Source: Clostridiales bacterium VE202-21
GTDB taxonomy: Bacteria > Bacillota > Clostridia > Lachnospirales > Lachnospiraceae
NCBI GenBank assembly: GCA_000509105.1
Contig: BAIF02000118.1
Span: forward strand, 78,111-142,110
Reading direction: 5' to 3'
Length of the DNA: 64,000 bases
The position numbers and the translations under genes were made by a program. The notes beneath the pieces were generated by a model. The model was not told the origin of the DNA and made no database searches. It was given only the letters and a program-made list of their open reading frames with translations. Of the stretch, positions 6,738 through 14,547 are shown piece after piece (position 1 is the first letter of the stretch; the number at the start of each line of letters is the position of its first letter).

Positions 6738-8245
6738 TTCTGATTTCCCCTTTCCTCTGCGCCCACCGCTAAAGTCATAATCGCTTCCTGGTTCGCCTCT
6801 TCTCTTGTAAGGGTTCCGCTCACCCTGCCTCTTGCCATTACAACAACCCTGTCGCAGATCCCAAGCAACTCTGGTATCTCAGACGTGATGACCAGTATGG
6901 CCTTTCCCTCTTTTGCCAATTCATTTATCAGATTATAGACTTCAATTTTCGCCCCTACATCAATTCCACGGGTCGGCTCATCCAGTATCAGCACCCTGCA
7001 CTTCGATAACAGCCATTTCGCCAGAACCACTTTCTGCTGGTTCCCGCCTGAGAGGTTCTCTACTTTTTGGAAAATTGACGGTGTCTTTATATTCAGCCTG
7101 CTAACATATTCACTTACAGTATTTTTTTCTTTGCCAAGGTTCAGATGGATACCCGAACGGAAACTATCCAGCGCCGCCAGCGTCACATTTTCCCCCACGC
7201 CTAGTTTTAAGATAAGCCCTTCCCCTTTGCGGTCCTCCGTTACAAAACCGATTCCGGCACGGATTGCATCCTTCGGGTTCCTTATTTCACATTCTTTCCC
7301 ATCTATAAATATCTTCCCGCTTGTCTTGGCATCCAGCCCGAATACTGCACGGACCGTCTCAGTCCTCCCGGCCCCGACAAGACCTCCCACACAGAGTACT
7401 TCTCCTTCCCTGACGGAAAAATTGATGTTCTGTACTTTGGAGCCTGCGCATAAGTTCTCGACACGGAATAATTCTTTACCAATCTCTTTCTCTATTCTCG
7501 GATATTTATCCTTTAATTCCCTTCCGACCATCAGACGGATTATTTCATCCATTGTCACGTTTGCAATCTCGATTTCCTTAATGGTTGTCCCATCGCGCAT
7601 AACAGTGGCCCGGTCACAAATCTCCAGAACCTCCTCCAGCCGGTGGGAGATGTATATGATGGATACCCCGCTTTCCTTGAGCTGCTTCACAATTCGGAAG
7701 AGGTTCTTCGTCTCCCTCTCCGTAAGCGGTGCCGAAGGTTCATCCATGATAATGATTTTTGCCTTCATGGAAAGCGCCTTTGCGACTTCAACCATCTGCT
7801 GCTGCGCTATCCCTAAGTCGCGGATATAGTCCGTTGCCTTTACATCCACGCCCAGCTCCTGAAGCAGCTCTTCCGCAGCTGCATATACCTCTTTCCAGTT
7901 CACCTGGATGGAACCCCTCATTTTATACCTTCCAAGGAATATATTCTCAGCCACGGTCAGTGTCGGAATCAGGTTGAGTTCCTGATAAATTATGCTGATC
8001 CCAAGATTCTCCGCCGCCTTAGGATTCCCCAGCTCTGTCTTTTTGGAAAACACTTCGATCTCTCCCTCATCCTTGACATAGGCACCGGCCAGAATTTTCA
8101 TTAAGGTGGACTTGCCTGCGCCGTTCTCTCCGAGCAGTGCATGTACTTCCCCTTTTTTTACTCGGAGGCTGACATGGTCAAGTGCCAGAACACCAGGGAA
8201 ACGTTTTGTTATATCCGACATGTTTAAAATAAAATTTGCCGACAT
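6734..8245 (-). CDS. ABC sugar importer ATPase, tandem RbsA/MglA type
   Basis: A 503-residue protein with two nucleotide-binding domains in tandem, as in RbsA and MglA. The first has a full Walker A (GENGAGKST, about 38-46) and its Walker B/signature region. The second half has a degenerate P-loop (GGLVGAGRTE) but a clear NLSGGNQQKVVLAKWL signature and LILDEPTRGIDVG Walker B, as usual for this family. ATG follows AAGGAGG closely. It powers import through the permease encoded next. A stem-loop at 8262-8295 separates it from the binding-protein gene and may set their relative expression. Confidence 0.94.
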   Translation of the reverse strand: MSANFILNMSDITKRFPGVLALDHVSLRVKKGEVHALLGENGAGKSTLMKILAGAYVKDEGEIEVFSKKTELGNPKAAENLGISIIYQELNLIPTLTVAENIFLGRYKMRGSIQVNWKEVYAAAEELLQELGVDVKATDYIRDLGIAQQQMVEVAKALSMKAKIIIMDEPSAPLTERETKNLFRIVKQLKESGVSIIYISHRLEEVLEICDRATVMRDGTTIKEIEIANVTMDEIIRLMVGRELKDKYPRIEKEIGKELFRVENLCAGSKVQNINFSVREGEVLCVGGLVGAGRTETVRAVFGLDAKTSGKIFIDGKECEIRNPKDAIRAGIGFVTEDRKGEGLILKLGVGENVTLAALDSFRSGIHLNLGKEKNTVSEYVSRLNIKTPSIFQKVENLSGGNQQKVVLAKWLLSKCRVLILDEPTRGIDVGAKIEVYNLINELAKEGKAILVITSEIPELLGICDRVVVMARGRVSGTLTREEANQEAIMTLAVGAEERGNQK

Positions 8246-8261
8246 CTGCTTCCTCCTTTTT

Positions 8262-8295
8262 TAGAAAAGTACGCAATTTCATGCGTACTTTTCTA
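8262..8295 (-). promoter_or_regulatory. intercistronic stem-loop between binding protein and ATPase genes
   Basis: A perfect 14-base stem (8262-8275 with 8282-8295) and 6-base loop lie directly before the ATPase ribosome site. On the transcribed strand it is followed by AAAAAAGGAGG rather than a T-run, so it is more likely an mRNA-protecting stem that keeps the binding-protein message abundant than a full terminator. Confidence 0.6.
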
Positions 8296-8345
8296 TCTCT
8301 TATTGCAGTCCTCTATCTGTTTGTACGGCTATCTGCCCGCAGCCA

Positions 8346-9320
8346 TTAGTCCGCCTCTGATGGGAATTGGTCTGCATTGTCCTTCCATACGATCTCTGTT
8401 TCTACGTTCACAATCTTTTCCACTGTTTCGCCCTTAAAAAGCGTATCCAGCGCTTCTACACAAGCGACCCCAGTTCCCGGTCCCCCGATAGATACTGTGG
8501 ATACCAATTCTCCTGCCTGAATGCTGGCAACGGCATTGGGATTGCCGTCAAAACTAACTACCTTCGCATCGGAGCCCGCTTCCTTGACAGCCTGTACAGC
8601 ACCAAGCCCCATCTCGTCACACAGAGCAAAGATAACATCGATATCCTTGTTTGCCTGAAGCATATTCGCCGCCGCGTTCATTCCCTTCTCACGTTCCCAG
8701 TCTCCGGCCTGGCTTGCAACTACCTTGATGTTCGGGTACTTTTCAGCTGCTTTATCGACGAAGCCTCCCATACGTTCCGTCGTGTGGTCAGAGGGAAGCC
8801 CTTCTACAATTGCCACCTTCAGATCTTCGCCAAACTGTTCCGCCACAAAATCACATACCTTGCCGCCAGCCTCATACTGATCATATCTCACATAACATGC
8901 CACTTCCCCGCCTGCCAGCTCATTCTGGGTATTGAACATAATCACCGGAATCTCTGCCTCATTAGCCTTCTTAACAGCTGCCACAATCGCATCGCTGTTG
9001 ATAGCACACAGGATAATGCCGTCTACACCCTGTGTAATCATATCTTCCACAATCTGAACCTGTGAAGCATAGTCTGATTCAGATTCCGGCGCCAGCGTCT
9101 TCAATTCTATTCCAAGCTTGCCACATGCTTCCTCTGCGCCTGAAATCACTGACTTGTAATAAGGGGATATCATTGCCGGAGGCACTAATGCAATTGTCTT
9201 TTTATCTGCACCGCCCTCCGTCTTATCGTCAGAAGCCGCCTTGTCCTCAGAAGTGCCGCCACATGCTGCCATCCCAAACATCATACATACTGCCAGTAAT
9301 AATGCTAAAATTTTTTTCAT
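8346..9320 (-). CDS. sugar-binding lipoprotein of the ABC importer
   Basis: A 324-residue RbsB-type substrate-binding protein. A lysine-start signal peptide ends in the lipobox GMAAC with Cys20 as the lipidated residue, so it is anchored outside the membrane. The remainder has the type I periplasmic-binding fold (IALVPPAMISPYYKSVISGAEEA, and GIILCAINSDAIVAAVKKANEAEIPVI). ATG has AAGGAGG upstream. It is the first gene after the operon promoter and delivers substrate to the permease/ATPase. The ligand is not evident; ribose, galactose, inositol or a short polyol are all possible. Confidence 0.92.
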   Translation of the reverse strand: MKKILALLLAVCMMFGMAACGGTSEDKAASDDKTEGGADKKTIALVPPAMISPYYKSVISGAEEACGKLGIELKTLAPESESDYASQVQIVEDMITQGVDGIILCAINSDAIVAAVKKANEAEIPVIMFNTQNELAGGEVACYVRYDQYEAGGKVCDFVAEQFGEDLKVAIVEGLPSDHTTERMGGFVDKAAEKYPNIKVVASQAGDWEREKGMNAAANMLQANKDIDVIFALCDEMGLGAVQAVKEAGSDAKVVSFDGNPNAVASIQAGELVSTVSIGGPGTGVACVEALDTLFKGETVEKIVNVETEIVWKDNADQFPSEAD

Positions 9321-9400
9321 TCCTTTTCCTCCTTACAAGAATAAGAAATCAATTCATATTACTATTGATTTTTCCTTATTTCACACTATTTAGTTCAATT

Positions 9401-9453
9401 TGAATCGATTCATTTTGTAGTTAAATAGTAGCATGGCATAATAAAGAATGCAA
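9401..9453 (-). promoter_or_regulatory. sugar operon promoter with LacI-type operator
   Basis: On the minus strand TTGCAT (9453-9448) and TACTAT (9430-9425) are separated by exactly 17 bases. Immediately downstream, at 9401-9412, is the perfect palindrome TGAATCGATTCA with the central CG typical of LacI-family operators. A repressor bound there would block transcription start. The lacI gene at the operon end is the obvious partner. Confidence 0.7.
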
Positions 9454-9547
9454 GCACTTTTTATAATTTCGACAAAAGCTACAAATATAGCCTTTCGGTT
9501 TTATACAATATAGATAAAAAATAGTGAATATCAGTCAAATAAAATGA

Positions 9548-9597
9548 AAAAAGGCCTTCCGGAATCCCGGAAAGCCTTGTCTTCTCTGTACTTAGTC
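9548..9597 (-). terminator. rpmF terminator and right 50-bp direct repeat
   Basis: Read on the minus strand, the rpmF stop (TAA) is followed by a GGCTTTCCGG / CCGGAAGGCC stem and a T-run, an intrinsic terminator for the ackA-yceD-rpmF side. The block is repeated at 2050-2099 with two mismatches. Because this copy joins the intact rpmF frame, it is the parental copy. Confidence 0.9.
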
Positions 9598-9771
9598 AAC
9601 AGAAATGATTTCTTTTTTGTTGTAAGAGCCGCAAGCCTTACATACTCTGTGAGGCATCATAAGTTCTCCGCACTTGCTGCACTTCACAAGGTTTGGAGCA
9701 CTCATCTTCCAATTAGCTCTTCTCTTATCTCTTCTAGCTTTTGAAGATTTATTCTTTGGACAGATAGACAT
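9592..9771 (-). CDS. rpmF: 50S ribosomal protein L32
   Basis: A 59-residue bL32 protein. The family start (MSICPKNKSSKARRDKRRAN) is clear, and the zinc-ribbon pairs CSKC (31-34) and CKAC (44-47) mark the zinc-binding form. It assembles into the large ribosomal subunit. It starts three bases after the stop of the yceD-like gene, with its ribosome site inside that gene's end, the standard yceD-rpmF pairing. Many Firmicutes have plsX and acpP next; here the sugar module follows instead. Confidence 0.97.
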   Translation of the reverse strand: MSICPKNKSSKARRDKRRANWKMSAPNLVKCSKCGELMMPHRVCKACGSYNKKEIISVD

Positions 9772-9774
9772 AGG

Positions 9775-10308
9775 TTACACCTCCTTAAAATTCTTAAACA
9801 AATCACGGACAACTGACATTCTTGGGTCAAGCCCCGTATCTTCACAGTCACAGGTACCCATATTTAGGTTCTGACCACAAACGTTACAAATGCCTTTACA
9901 GTCTTCGCTGCATAGAACTTTCGTCGGCCATCCTATCAATATCTCATTAAAGAGCATTTTGTCCACGTCAAGATGATATCCGTCAATGAAATTTGATTCA
10001 TCTAATCCTTCCGGCAAATCAGCATCCGCAACACTCAAATCCACGCGCTTAATAAAATCCAGTACAAACTCCTGCTTTACATGCTCCAGGCAGCGGTCAC
10101 ATGGAATCATGACCGAGACTTTCGTCTCTGCCTTGATCTGTAATTCCTTGTCCTTTACGTGTGTAACAACAACGTGCACAGGTTCTTTGCTGACTACCGG
10201 AAACAAACCGGCCTTCAGCTGCAGTTCTTCCAATTCCACAGGCACTGTTTCTTCAACTGTCTTATGCTGGTCTGACAGAACGTCTGATAGGCTAATTAAC
10301 ATCTTCAT
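9775..10308 (-). CDS. yceD: YceD/DUF177 family protein, 23S rRNA accumulation
   Basis: A 177-residue DUF177 protein linked to 23S rRNA accumulation and commonly encoded just before rpmF. The C-terminal half carries the cysteine cluster CSEDCKGICNVCG and CDC (about residues 136-160), which probably binds a metal. A CDRC pair is absent, but CDRCLEH occurs near residue 98. The start may be ATG 10308 or the second ATG at 10302, which sits at better distance from AGGAG. Same transcript as rpmF. Confidence 0.9.
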   Translation of the reverse strand: MKMLISLSDVLSDQHKTVEETVPVELEELQLKAGLFPVVSKEPVHVVVTHVKDKELQIKAETKVSVMIPCDRCLEHVKQEFVLDFIKRVDLSVADADLPEGLDESNFIDGYHLDVDKMLFNEILIGWPTKVLCSEDCKGICNVCGQNLNMGTCDCEDTGLDPRMSVVRDLFKNFKEV

Positions 10309-10384
10309 TACTCCTATTCATACCTAGATTATTATATCATGTAAAATAAGTTTGTCAACTAAAAAATGTAAAATAACGGGGAGC

Positions 10385-10432
10385 TTCATAGGGGTCTGAC
10401 CCCTTTGCACACCGTTTTCAGAATATTCTAAC
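10385..10432. repeat. GGGGTCTGACCCC palindromic repeat, copy 1
   Basis: The 13-base palindrome (core 10391-10403) is followed by a TTTTCAGAATATTCT tail. The same two-part unit recurs at 26583-26630 (opposite strand) and 30553-30600. It lies 3' of ackA. Similar GGGGTC-GACCCC palindromes are common REP-like elements in bacteria. Confidence 0.65.
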
Positions 10433-10437
10433 AAATT

Positions 10438-10476
10438 AGATGAGCGGACAGACATGGGATCTATCCGCTCATTCTC
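10438..10476 (-). terminator. stem-loop after ackA
   Basis: AATGAGCGGATAGA pairs with TCTGTCCGCTCAT on the minus strand just after the ackA stop. The downstream T content is poor (TAATTTGTTA), so termination may be partial. Confidence 0.55.
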
Positions 10477-10489
10477 TTTACCGTCAGCC

Positions 10490-11680
10490 TTATTTTACAA
10501 GTGCAACTGTCTCTCTTGCAATTGCCAGCTCTTCGTTTGTCGGTATTACATAGACTTTTACTTTTGAGCCAGGAGTGGAGATCATCACTTCCTCGCCTCT
10601 CTTGGCATTGGCTTCTTTGTCTAGCTCTATGCCAAGGAACTGCAGGTAACTGCAAACCTCTTCGCGCACCTCGTGGTCGTTCTCACCGATTCCTGCTGTG
10701 AAGACGATGTTATCCACGCCGTTCATAGCTGCTGCATAGCTTCCGACATATTTAGCCACTCTGTATGAAAATACTTTCAGGGCGATCTGCGCCTGTTTGT
10801 TTCCTTCCGCAGCTGCAGAGGACAGGTCCCTGAAATCGCTGGACAGCCCTGACAAACCGTATACGCCGGAATCCTTATTCAGGACTTTCATCAGGCCTTC
10901 GATATCCAGATTTTCTTTCTTTGCTATAAATTCCATGATCGCCGGATCAATATCTCCAGAACGTGTTCCCATAACCAGCCCTTCAAGCGGAGTCAGTCCC
11001 ATGGATGTGTCTACGGACTTGCCGTTTAATACGGCACACACGCTTGCACCGTTTCCAAGGTGGCAGACGATCGTCTTCACGGCGTCATAAGGCTTACCTG
11101 AAATCTCCGCTGCCCGTTTGGATACAAAGCTATGGCTTGTCCCGTGGAAGCCGTAGCGTCTTACTTTATATTTGTCATAGTATGCATAAGGAAGTCCGTA
11201 CATATATGCTTTTTCAGGCATAGTCTGGTGGAACGCCGTATCGAATACACCAACCATAGGAGTATTCGGCATCAACTCCTCACATGCATTCACGCCAATC
11301 AGGTTTGCCGGGTTATGTAACGGCGCCAGGTCGTTACACTCCTCTACTGCCTTCTTCACTTCTTCTGTGATCACTACAGAAGAGGCAAACTTCTCTCCTC
11401 CGTGCACCATACGGTGTCCTACAGCGCCGATCTCGTCCAGGCTCTTAACAACGCCTGTCTCGGAATCTGTCAACGCGTCGATTACGTACTTGATTGCCTC
11501 TGTATGGGTAGGCATGTCTTTTTCCGACTTTACTTTCTCTCCGCCCTCCGGCTGATAGGTAAGGCTGCCGTCGATTCCGATCCTCTCGCAGAGGCCTTTT
11601 GCCAGCACCTTCTCTGATTCAGAGTCGATTAACTGGAATTTCAGAGAAGAACTTCCGCAGTTGATTACTAATACATTCAT
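10490..11680 (-). CDS. ackA: acetate kinase
   Basis: A 396-residue acetate kinase converting acetyl phosphate and ADP to acetate and ATP, the ATP-yielding last step of acetate fermentation. Family motifs are VINCGSSSLKF at the N-terminus, GHRMVHGGEKF, GFHGTSHSFV and FTAGIGEND near the C-terminus. ATG at 11680 follows AGGAGG by eight bases; a longer upstream reading has no site. The size is normal for the family. It lies downstream of pta on the same strand, separated by a structured repeat, so the two may be co-transcribed with a processing or attenuation point between. Confidence 0.97.
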   Translation of the reverse strand: MNVLVINCGSSSLKFQLIDSESEKVLAKGLCERIGIDGSLTYQPEGGEKVKSEKDMPTHTEAIKYVIDALTDSETGVVKSLDEIGAVGHRMVHGGEKFASSVVITEEVKKAVEECNDLAPLHNPANLIGVNACEELMPNTPMVGVFDTAFHQTMPEKAYMYGLPYAYYDKYKVRRYGFHGTSHSFVSKRAAEISGKPYDAVKTIVCHLGNGASVCAVLNGKSVDTSMGLTPLEGLVMGTRSGDIDPAIMEFIAKKENLDIEGLMKVLNKDSGVYGLSGLSSDFRDLSSAAAEGNKQAQIALKVFSYRVAKYVGSYAAAMNGVDNIVFTAGIGENDHEVREEVCSYLQFLGIELDKEANAKRGEEVMISTPGSKVKVYVIPTNEELAIARETVALVK

Positions 11681-11735
11681 TTTATTATCCTCCTGAATTT
11701 CTATATAAGGGGCGTTCTCCGCCTCTCTTACACAC

Positions 11736-11889
11736 AACTGTTACGCATCCAGCCCATTGAAATCCGCCTGCGGCGAAGGGTGCTGTGCTCCAGTGGCGCA
11801 CGTTTAGCACGGACCGAAGCAGAGCAAAGACTGGATGCCTGCAACCACCATGTTTCGTACGGTATGCGCAGGCCTGTCCGAACTATTAC
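11736..11889. repeat. structured intergenic repeat (TIR family), copy between pta and ackA
   Basis: Roughly 150 bases bounded by AACTGTTAC-like and GAACTATTAC ends, with inner arms GCATCCAG and CTGGATGC. It aligns with the reverse complement of 23047-23183 (shared blocks ATTGAAAT, GCCTGC, AACCA-CATGTTTTCGTACGGT, TGCGCAG) and has a different insert in the middle. It is probably a MITE-like or RNA-structured element, transcribed between pta and ackA. Confidence 0.6.
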
Positions 11890-11896
11890 GAACTGT

Positions 11897-12892
11897 TTAC
11901 TGTGCCTGAGCCTGCACTGCCGTAATCGCTACAACACCCTCTATATCCTCGGCACTGCATCCGCGTGACAAATCATTGACAGGAGCCGCGATCCCCTGTG
12001 TGAGCGGTCCGTAAGCTTCTGCTTTCGCCAGCCTCTGTACCAGCTTATATCCGATGTTCCCCGCATCCAGATCCGGGAAAATCAATACGTTGGCATGTCC
12101 TGCAACCGGGCTACCCGGAGCCTTGGATTCCCCTACTGACGGCACGATAGCAGCATCCAGCTGTAACTCTCCGTCCAGCTTCAGTTCCGGCGCCAGTTCT
12201 TTGGCAATCTTTGTTGCCTCTACTACTTTGTCAACATCCGCATGCTTTGCGCTTCCCTTTGTGGAATGTGACAGCATGGCTACGATCGGTTCTTTCCCTG
12301 TCAGCGTGCGGAAAGAATCTGCGGATGAAACCGCAATGTTGGCAAGCTTCTCCGGATCCGGGTTCTGTTCCAGCCCTGAATCCCCAAAAATAAATGTTCC
12401 GTCCGCTCCCATATCGCAGTCCGGTACCACCATCAGGAAAAATGCAGAAACAAGCTTTGTACCCGGCTTAGTCTTCAGAATCTGCAGACATGGACGAAGC
12501 GTGTCCGCCGTTGAGTGGCATGCGCCGGATACCATGCCGTCCGCATCCCCCATCTTCACCATCATAACACCGTAATACAGATAATTATTCAGAAGCAGTT
12601 CTCTGGCCTGATCTTCCGTCATACCCTTTTTCTGCCTGAGTTCTACTAATTTTGCAATGTAAGCCTCTGTCTTTTCACTCGTTGCAGGGTCTACAATTAC
12701 AGCACCGGAGACATCATATCCTGCCCCGTTTTTCTCAACTTCCTCTTTACTGCCCACGAGGATCAGATTGGCTGTCCCCTCCTTCAGAACCGCTTCCGCA
12801 GCCTGGTAAGTCCTGACATCTTCCGTCTCCGGAAGTACGATTGTTTTCTTATCAGCTTTCGCTCTTGCCTTGATTTCGTCAATAAATCCCAT
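11897..12892 (-). CDS. pta: phosphate acetyltransferase
   Basis: A 331-residue short-form Pta that converts acetyl-CoA and phosphate to acetyl phosphate, feeding AckA. Family stretches are visible: GMTEDQARELLLNNYLYYGVMMV, DADGMVSGACHSTADTLRP, FFLMVVPDCDMGADGTFIFGDSG and NVLIFPDLDAGNIGYKLVQRL. The length matches the form without the N-terminal regulatory domain. It has its own promoter directly upstream. ATG follows AAGGTGG by about ten bases. Confidence 0.97.
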   Translation of the reverse strand: MGFIDEIKARAKADKKTIVLPETEDVRTYQAAEAVLKEGTANLILVGSKEEVEKNGAGYDVSGAVIVDPATSEKTEAYIAKLVELRQKKGMTEDQARELLLNNYLYYGVMMVKMGDADGMVSGACHSTADTLRPCLQILKTKPGTKLVSAFFLMVVPDCDMGADGTFIFGDSGLEQNPDPEKLANIAVSSADSFRTLTGKEPIVAMLSHSTKGSAKHADVDKVVEATKIAKELAPELKLDGELQLDAAIVPSVGESKAPGSPVAGHANVLIFPDLDAGNIGYKLVQRLAKAEAYGPLTQGIAAPVNDLSRGCSAEDIEGVVAITAVQAQAQ

Positions 12893-12930
12893 GATTTAAA
12901 AGCCACCTTTCATTTTTTCTCACTCTTTCC

Positions 12931-12959
12931 ATTATAACCCAAAGAATTTTTGTATACAA
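12931..12959 (-). promoter_or_regulatory. pta promoter
   Basis: TTGTAT (12959-12954) and TATAAT (12936-12931), 17 bases apart, on the minus strand about 40 bases before the pta start. The -35 lies within the short palindrome TTGTATACAA. Confidence 0.75.
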
Positions 12960-13018
12960 GTATATACTATGTGTATTTTTAAATACAATCCCCTATTAAA
13001 CCGATTCTTACCGCTATA

Positions 13019-14359
13019 TCAGGCATTCAGGTGAAAGATAGCCGTAACGATATTAAAGTAAACCAGAATTGTGCATGTATCGAGGATCGTGGTTATCAGC
13101 GGAGCCGCCATGATCGCCGGGTCCAGCCCCAGCTTCTTCGCCAGCAGAGGCAGCGTGCAGCCGATGCATTTCGCCATGACAACGACCGCCATCATCGTAA
13201 TACCAAGCGCTATTGCCAATGTGATGTTCTGTCCATACATGATATAAATGCGGATGCCATTCACCACCGCCAGCAGAACACTGACCACAAGCGCCACACG
13301 GATCTCTTTAAATATAACGCGGAAAATGTCTTTGAACTGTATCTCACCCACGGCCAGCCCGCGGATCACCAGGGTGGAACTCTGGGAACCACAGTTACCT
13401 CCCGTCCCCATGAGCATGGGGATAAACGTAATCAGAACCGGCATCACCGCCATTGCCTCCTCATAGAATCCGAGGATTTCCCCTGTCACTGTGGCGGAAA
13501 GCATCAAAAGCATCAGCCAGAGGCTCCTGTTCTTTGCATGCCGGAACACCGAAGTTCCAAAATAAGAATCTTCATTTGGGCTGACACCGGCCATGATACT
13601 GATATCCTCGGTTGTCTCATCCTGCAGGACAAACATCGCGTCGTCAACCGTAACAATCCCGACCAGACAGTTTTCATGGTCTATAATGGGAATCGCTATC
13701 AATCCATACTTCTTGATCGTAACCGCCACATCCTCCTGGTCGTCCAGCGTCTTGGCGCAAAGCACATTCTCATCCATGATCTCCTCGATCAGCCAGGCGT
13801 CCCCGGCCGTCAGCAGATCCTTGACATCCACCGCGCCGATCAGCCGCTTCTTTTCCGTCACATAGCAGGTATAAATCGTTTCCTTATTAATGCCGACCTG
13901 GCGGATCTTCAGGATAGCATCCGCCACTGTCATCTCTTTTCTCAGGCTGATGTAATCCACATTCATGATACTGCCCGCACTGTCCTCCGGATACTGCAGC
14001 AGCACATTAATCTTCTTCCTTGTATCTTCATCCGTGGCCATAAGCAGACGGTCCACCACATTGGCAGGCATCTCCTCCAGAACATCCACGGTATCGTCCA
14101 CATACATCTCGTCCATAACTTCTTCCAGCTCGGAGTCCGTAAGGGCATTGATCAGATCCTCACGCATATCGCTGTTCATGTCCGTAAAGACCTCTGCCGC
14201 CTCCTCCTTGGCCAGAAGCCGGAAAATCAGGAGTGCCTGCTTTCTGTCAAAATCCTCCAGCATCTCCACGATATCGACTGGATGTATGGCTTCTAATTCT
14301 TCTTTCAATTCCTTAAATCTGCGCTGTTCCAGAAGCTCTTCAATCTTCGTTTTTTCCAT
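13019..14359 (-). CDS. mgtE: magnesium transporter MgtE
   Basis: An MgtE-family magnesium channel/transporter of 446 residues from ATG 14359, or 449 from GTG 14368. The cytoplasmic N domain (residues about 5-125) is followed by two CBS domains (about 130-255). The membrane part has five helices and the hallmark pore loop PMLMGTGGNCGSQSSTLVIRGLA. Mg2+ bound to the N and CBS domains closes the channel in studied homologues. ATG 14359 sits about eight bases after GAGGG; the GTG is too close to it. It diverges from tmcAL. Confidence 0.96.
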   Translation of the reverse strand: MEKTKIEELLEQRRFKELKEELEAIHPVDIVEMLEDFDRKQALLIFRLLAKEEAAEVFTDMNSDMREDLINALTDSELEEVMDEMYVDDTVDVLEEMPANVVDRLLMATDEDTRKKINVLLQYPEDSAGSIMNVDYISLRKEMTVADAILKIRQVGINKETIYTCYVTEKKRLIGAVDVKDLLTAGDAWLIEEIMDENVLCAKTLDDQEDVAVTIKKYGLIAIPIIDHENCLVGIVTVDDAMFVLQDETTEDISIMAGVSPNEDSYFGTSVFRHAKNRSLWLMLLMLSATVTGEILGFYEEAMAVMPVLITFIPMLMGTGGNCGSQSSTLVIRGLAVGEIQFKDIFRVIFKEIRVALVVSVLLAVVNGIRIYIMYGQNITLAIALGITMMAVVVMAKCIGCTLPLLAKKLGLDPAIMAAPLITTILDTCTILVYFNIVTAIFHLNA

Positions 14360-14510
14360 GCCATACACCCTCTTTTGTCCTGTTTTATTCGTATCTGTTC
14401 TGAACCATGAACAGCTACATTATTCTAAAAAGTCTCTGTACTTACTTATATTTAACAGAAATCAACCTTAATAAACACATTTCAGCCTATAACATCCTGT
14501 CATTTTATAG

Positions 14511-14516
14511 TATAAT
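14511..14516 (+). promoter_or_regulatory. -10 element of tmcAL
   Basis: A perfect TATAAT lies 31 bases before the tmcAL ATG. No convincing -35 hexamer is seen at 16-18 bases. Confidence 0.4.
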
Positions 14517-14547
14517 GGTTAATAAATTGATATACAAGGAGAATCTT

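Noticed and set aside
8262..8295. Operon-ending terminator between binding protein and ATPase
   Set aside because: The stem is followed by A-rich sequence and the ATPase ribosome site on the transcribed strand, with no T-run.
9401..9412. Catabolite-responsive (cre) site
   Set aside because: The palindrome is 12 bp with a central CG and does not fit the 14-bp cre consensus. A dedicated LacI operator is a better explanation.
13031..14296. 421-residue plus-strand open frame
   Set aside because: It lies opposite mgtE, is His/Gln/Arg-rich as expected for an antisense frame, has no ribosome site and matches no family.
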